From contig JAGQRC010000104.1 of assembly GCA_020425835.1 (NCBI GenBank), positions 1 through 8,605 on the forward strand: a stretch of DNA of 8,605 bases, written 5' to 3'. Numbering within the stretch: position 1 is the stretch's first letter; every line of letters starts with the position of its first letter. Positions 6,940-8,605 of this stretch are shown one piece after another. The position numbers were made by a program, and so were the translations under genes. Source of the DNA: Planctomycetota bacterium (GTDB lineage: Bacteria; Planctomycetota; UBA8108; UBA1146; JAJFFE01). The notes under the pieces were generated by a model that was given only the letters and a program-made list of their open reading frames with translations, was not told the DNA's origin and did not search any database.

Positions 6940-8048
6940 GAAGTCCTTCGATCGACGAAAAGGCTGTTACCCGGGATCGCCTTGGCCTGCTTCTTGACCT
7001 CGGCGGCAACCTGGGCGACTTTTCGAAGATCGTCCATCCCCTGGCGGAGAGTGGTCAGGACACCGATCGACACGGACAACAGCTCGAATTTCTCGAGCTG
7101 GCCGGACCGGTTGTGGGCTTCGTAGTAGCCCCGTTGCCATTCGTCGGGACTGTATAGCAGCTCCGTCGCCTCTGTAAACCTCTGGTCGAGGTACTCGGCC
7201 AAGCCTTCGACGGCGTCGATGGGGAGGATCACGACGAAATCGTCGCCTCCGACGTGTCCGAGGAACACCTGGCCCGGTTCGAACCGGCAGGCGTAGGCGC
7301 GCAGGATGTCGGCCAGCAGCTCGATGACGTGATCGCCGCGGTCGAATCCCTGGTAATCGTTGAAAGCCTTGAAGTGATCGAGGTCGACGTACGCGATCGC
7401 CACCGGATCGTGATCGTGGATCCGCTTGGTGATCTCACTCTTCAGCATCAGGTTGCCGGGGAGGCGCGTCAGCGGATTGACATCCCGTGCGCGCTTCTGG
7501 CGAAGGTATATCGACGAGACGCGGGCCTTGAGCTCGTTGACCGAGAATGGCTTCTTGAGGAAGTCGTCGACACCGTACTCGAACGACTCGAACAGCGTCT
7601 CGCTGTCGCCGTCCGAGGTCAGCATCATGATCGGGATCCCCGCTCCCACGAAGCTCGCCCGAGCGCGGCGGAGGAGCTCGAAGCCATCGACCTTCGGCAT
7701 GTGGAGATCGGTGATCATGAAGTCGGGCTGCTCGGTGTGCAGCTTCTCGAGCGCGTCCGCGCCGTTCTCCGCTTGGAGCACGGTCGAGTCTCTCTGGAAC
7801 GCGGTGGCCAGGATCCGTCGGATGCTGGGGTCGTCATCCACGACGAGAATACGGCTCGGCAACTCGAGCTCTCGTCGACTGCCGCGCTTGGGCGAAGTTG
7901 CGCTGGACGCTGTTTCGATCAACGCGGTACCGTGCCCATCCCCATGTCGGCGTCCATCCCATTCGTTGCCGCCACGCTGGGAGCGTCCGACCGAACACCG
8001 CCCCAGCTGCAGCGCCCTTCCGTGATATCGACCCGACCGGGGTGTCAT
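6936..8048 (-). CDS. Response regulator with GGDEF-type (GGDDF) output domain
   Basis: Numbered from the most upstream ATG (370 codons). Residues 66-180 are a receiver domain: acidic pair D71-D72, phospho-acceptor D114 in ITDLHMP, T144, and K166 in KKPF. Residues about 191-368 are a GGDEF-type domain starting NPLTRLPGN. It has D222 in VDLDHFK, N230, D239 and the signature GGDDF at 267-271. The metal and guanine contact positions known from PleD are kept; only the fourth signature residue is Asp in place of Glu. No RxxD inhibitory site precedes the signature. Expected role: phosphorylation-controlled cyclic di-GMP synthesis, or a binding-only relative. The start is uncertain. Residues 1-62 are low-complexity, Arg/Gly-rich, and the ATG has no spaced ribosome site; TTG at 7922 or 7862 would begin nearer the receiver. 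The gene overlaps purH by four bases. No partner kinase is in view. Confidence 0.9.
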   Translation of the reverse strand: MTPRSGRYHGRALQLGRCSVGRSQRGGNEWDGRRHGDGHGTALIETASSATSPKRGSRRELELPSRILVVDDDPSIRRILATAFQRDSTVLQAENGADALEKLHTEQPDFMITDLHMPKVDGFELLRRARASFVGAGIPIMMLTSDGDSETLFESFEYGVDDFLKKPFSVNELKARVSSIYLRQKRARDVNPLTRLPGNLMLKSEITKRIHDHDPVAIAYVDLDHFKAFNDYQGFDRGDHVIELLADILRAYACRFEPGQVFLGHVGGDDFVVILPIDAVEGLAEYLDQRFTEATELLYSPDEWQRGYYEAHNRSGQLEKFELLSVSIGVLTTLRQGMDDLRKVAQVAAEVKKQAKAIPGNSLFVDRRTS

Positions 8049-8117
8049 CCTCAGCCGTGAGTCGGATCTTGCAGCGCACGCCGACGAAACCGTATCGGCC
8101 GCAAGGGGCTTTCTCGG

Positions 8118-8123
8118 TAGAGT
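8118..8123 (+). promoter_or_regulatory. Possible -10 box TAGAGT for a leaderless transcript
   Basis: TAGAGT matches TATAAT at four of six positions, with the key TA and final T kept, and ends six bases before the ATG at 8130. That spacing places the transcription start at or near the start codon. The absence of a Shine-Dalgarno sequence fits, but no good -35 hexamer is present. Confidence 0.25.
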
Positions 8124-8129
8124 GCCCGT

Positions 8130-8605
8130 ATGACCTCTGCACGACCGGCCCCCTCTCCCCGTCCCGGAGCCCGACGACTGGAAGTCGACCCATCGACGGG
8201 AGATCTGAAGATCGTCTTCCCGTACGACCCGGATCTCCTGCCGGTGGTCCGTGCGCTGCCCGGTCGACGTTGGAGACCGGAGGGGCGTTATTGGAGCGTG
8301 GGAGCGGAGAATGCGGACAGCGCGGCACGGACCCTGTTGGAGTACGGGTTCGAAGCGTCGACCGAGCTACGCGAGCGCCTCGGCGGCTCACCTCCCGCGC
8401 CGGCAGACAGCTCGGTGCGGCGTGAGGACGACGAGGCGTCGGACTCAGAGAGGGTGGGTCGCGGCTTGATTCCCGCGCTCCCCCGTCGTTACGAGGCCAC
8501 CGCTCGTGACACCGAGTCGGAGGTCCACGAGGAGACGGAAGGGCGCCCCCAGAGCCTGAGCGTCAGCCACCTCAACGAATGGGTTCGCGCGAAGCTCCTG
8601 CAGTC
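8130..8605 (+). CDS. xseA: Probable exodeoxyribonuclease VII large subunit with N-terminal HARP-like domain (3' partial)
   Basis: This frame is open from ATG at 8130 to the window end, giving 158 codons; the rest is missing. An in-frame stop at 8118 makes this the first possible ATG. Residues about 25-80 read like the small HARP-type domain (as in SMARCAL1): LKIVFPYDPDLLPVVRALPG, then RRWRPEGRYWSV and a helix ending LLEYGF. Residues 81-141 are a charged, acidic linker. Residues 142-157, SLSVSHLNEWVRAKLL, match the start of the OB-fold of XseA proteins (SVSxLNxxVRxxL). XseA with XseB forms exonuclease VII, which degrades single-stranded DNA from both ends. Standard XseA begins directly at this motif, so about 140 extra residues are unusual. 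The XseA call rests on about 16 residues at the edge. A DNA recombinase with a similar N-terminal domain is the alternative. No clear ribosome site is visible; TAGAGT (8118-8123) could be a -10 box for a leaderless message. Confidence 0.6.
   Translation, partial: MTSARPAPSPRPGARRLEVDPSTGDLKIVFPYDPDLLPVVRALPGRRWRPEGRYWSVGAENADSAARTLLEYGFEASTELRERLGGSPPAPADSSVRREDDEASDSERVGRGLIPALPRRYEATARDTESEVHEETEGRPQSLSVSHLNEWVRAKLLQ

Noticed and set aside
7834..8391. A 185-codon minus-strand frame spanning the divergent spacer and both gene starts at 7.8-8.4 kb.
   Set aside because: It overlaps the start of the plus-strand HARP/XseA-like gene and the regulator gene, is Arg/Ser/Pro-rich, and has no domain signal.
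1..8605. Defence system, CRISPR array, prophage or insertion sequence.
   Set aside because: No repeat-spacer pattern, transposase, terminal inverted repeats or toxin-antitoxin pair could be found on either strand; the genes are housekeeping, signalling and secreted proteins.

Overview
The window is a high-GC bacterial chromosome segment, most likely from a marine-type planctomycete (Planctomycetota). The main clue is a paired EF-hand-like (dockerin type I-like) module with YLFSGG-type segments and four conserved cysteines. It occurs in two neighbouring secreted proteins, one of them a DUF1800 protein, a combination typical of that phylum. The lineage is inferred from protein style only; there is no rRNA or tRNA in the window.

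Layout. Positions 1-1520 (minus) hold the N-terminal 506 codons of a secreted DUF1800 protein whose 3' end lies outside the window. A 566-base divergent spacer follows, containing weak promoter-like and hairpin signals. Positions 2087-4294 (plus) encode a 735-residue secreted protein: a large planctomycete-type domain of unknown function, an FN3-like domain, a cohesin-like beta domain and a C-terminal dockerin-like module. It ends at a strong intrinsic terminator (4320-4360). Convergent to it is signal peptidase I (lepB, 4494-5150, minus), with its own good -10 box. Next come purH (5374-6939, minus) and, overlapping its start by ATGA, a response regulator with a GGDEF-type domain (6936-8048, minus). 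Divergent from that is the start of a plus-strand gene (8130 to the window end) that appears to fuse a small HARP-like domain to the exonuclease VII large subunit.

How the genes relate. The two secreted proteins share the same calcium-loop module, at the N-terminus in one and the C-terminus in the other. One also carries a cohesin-like domain, so they could belong to one cell-surface assembly. Their export would need signal peptidase I, which is encoded nearby but is a housekeeping gene and not specific to them. The RR-GGDEF gene and purH look translationally coupled, linking a signalling protein that would use GTP to the enzyme that makes IMP, the precursor of GTP. No CRISPR array, insertion sequence, phage or defence island is visible. 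The most unusual items are the domain arrangements: N-terminal dockerin-like plus DUF1800, cohesin-like plus dockerin-like in one chain, and HARP-like plus XseA-like.
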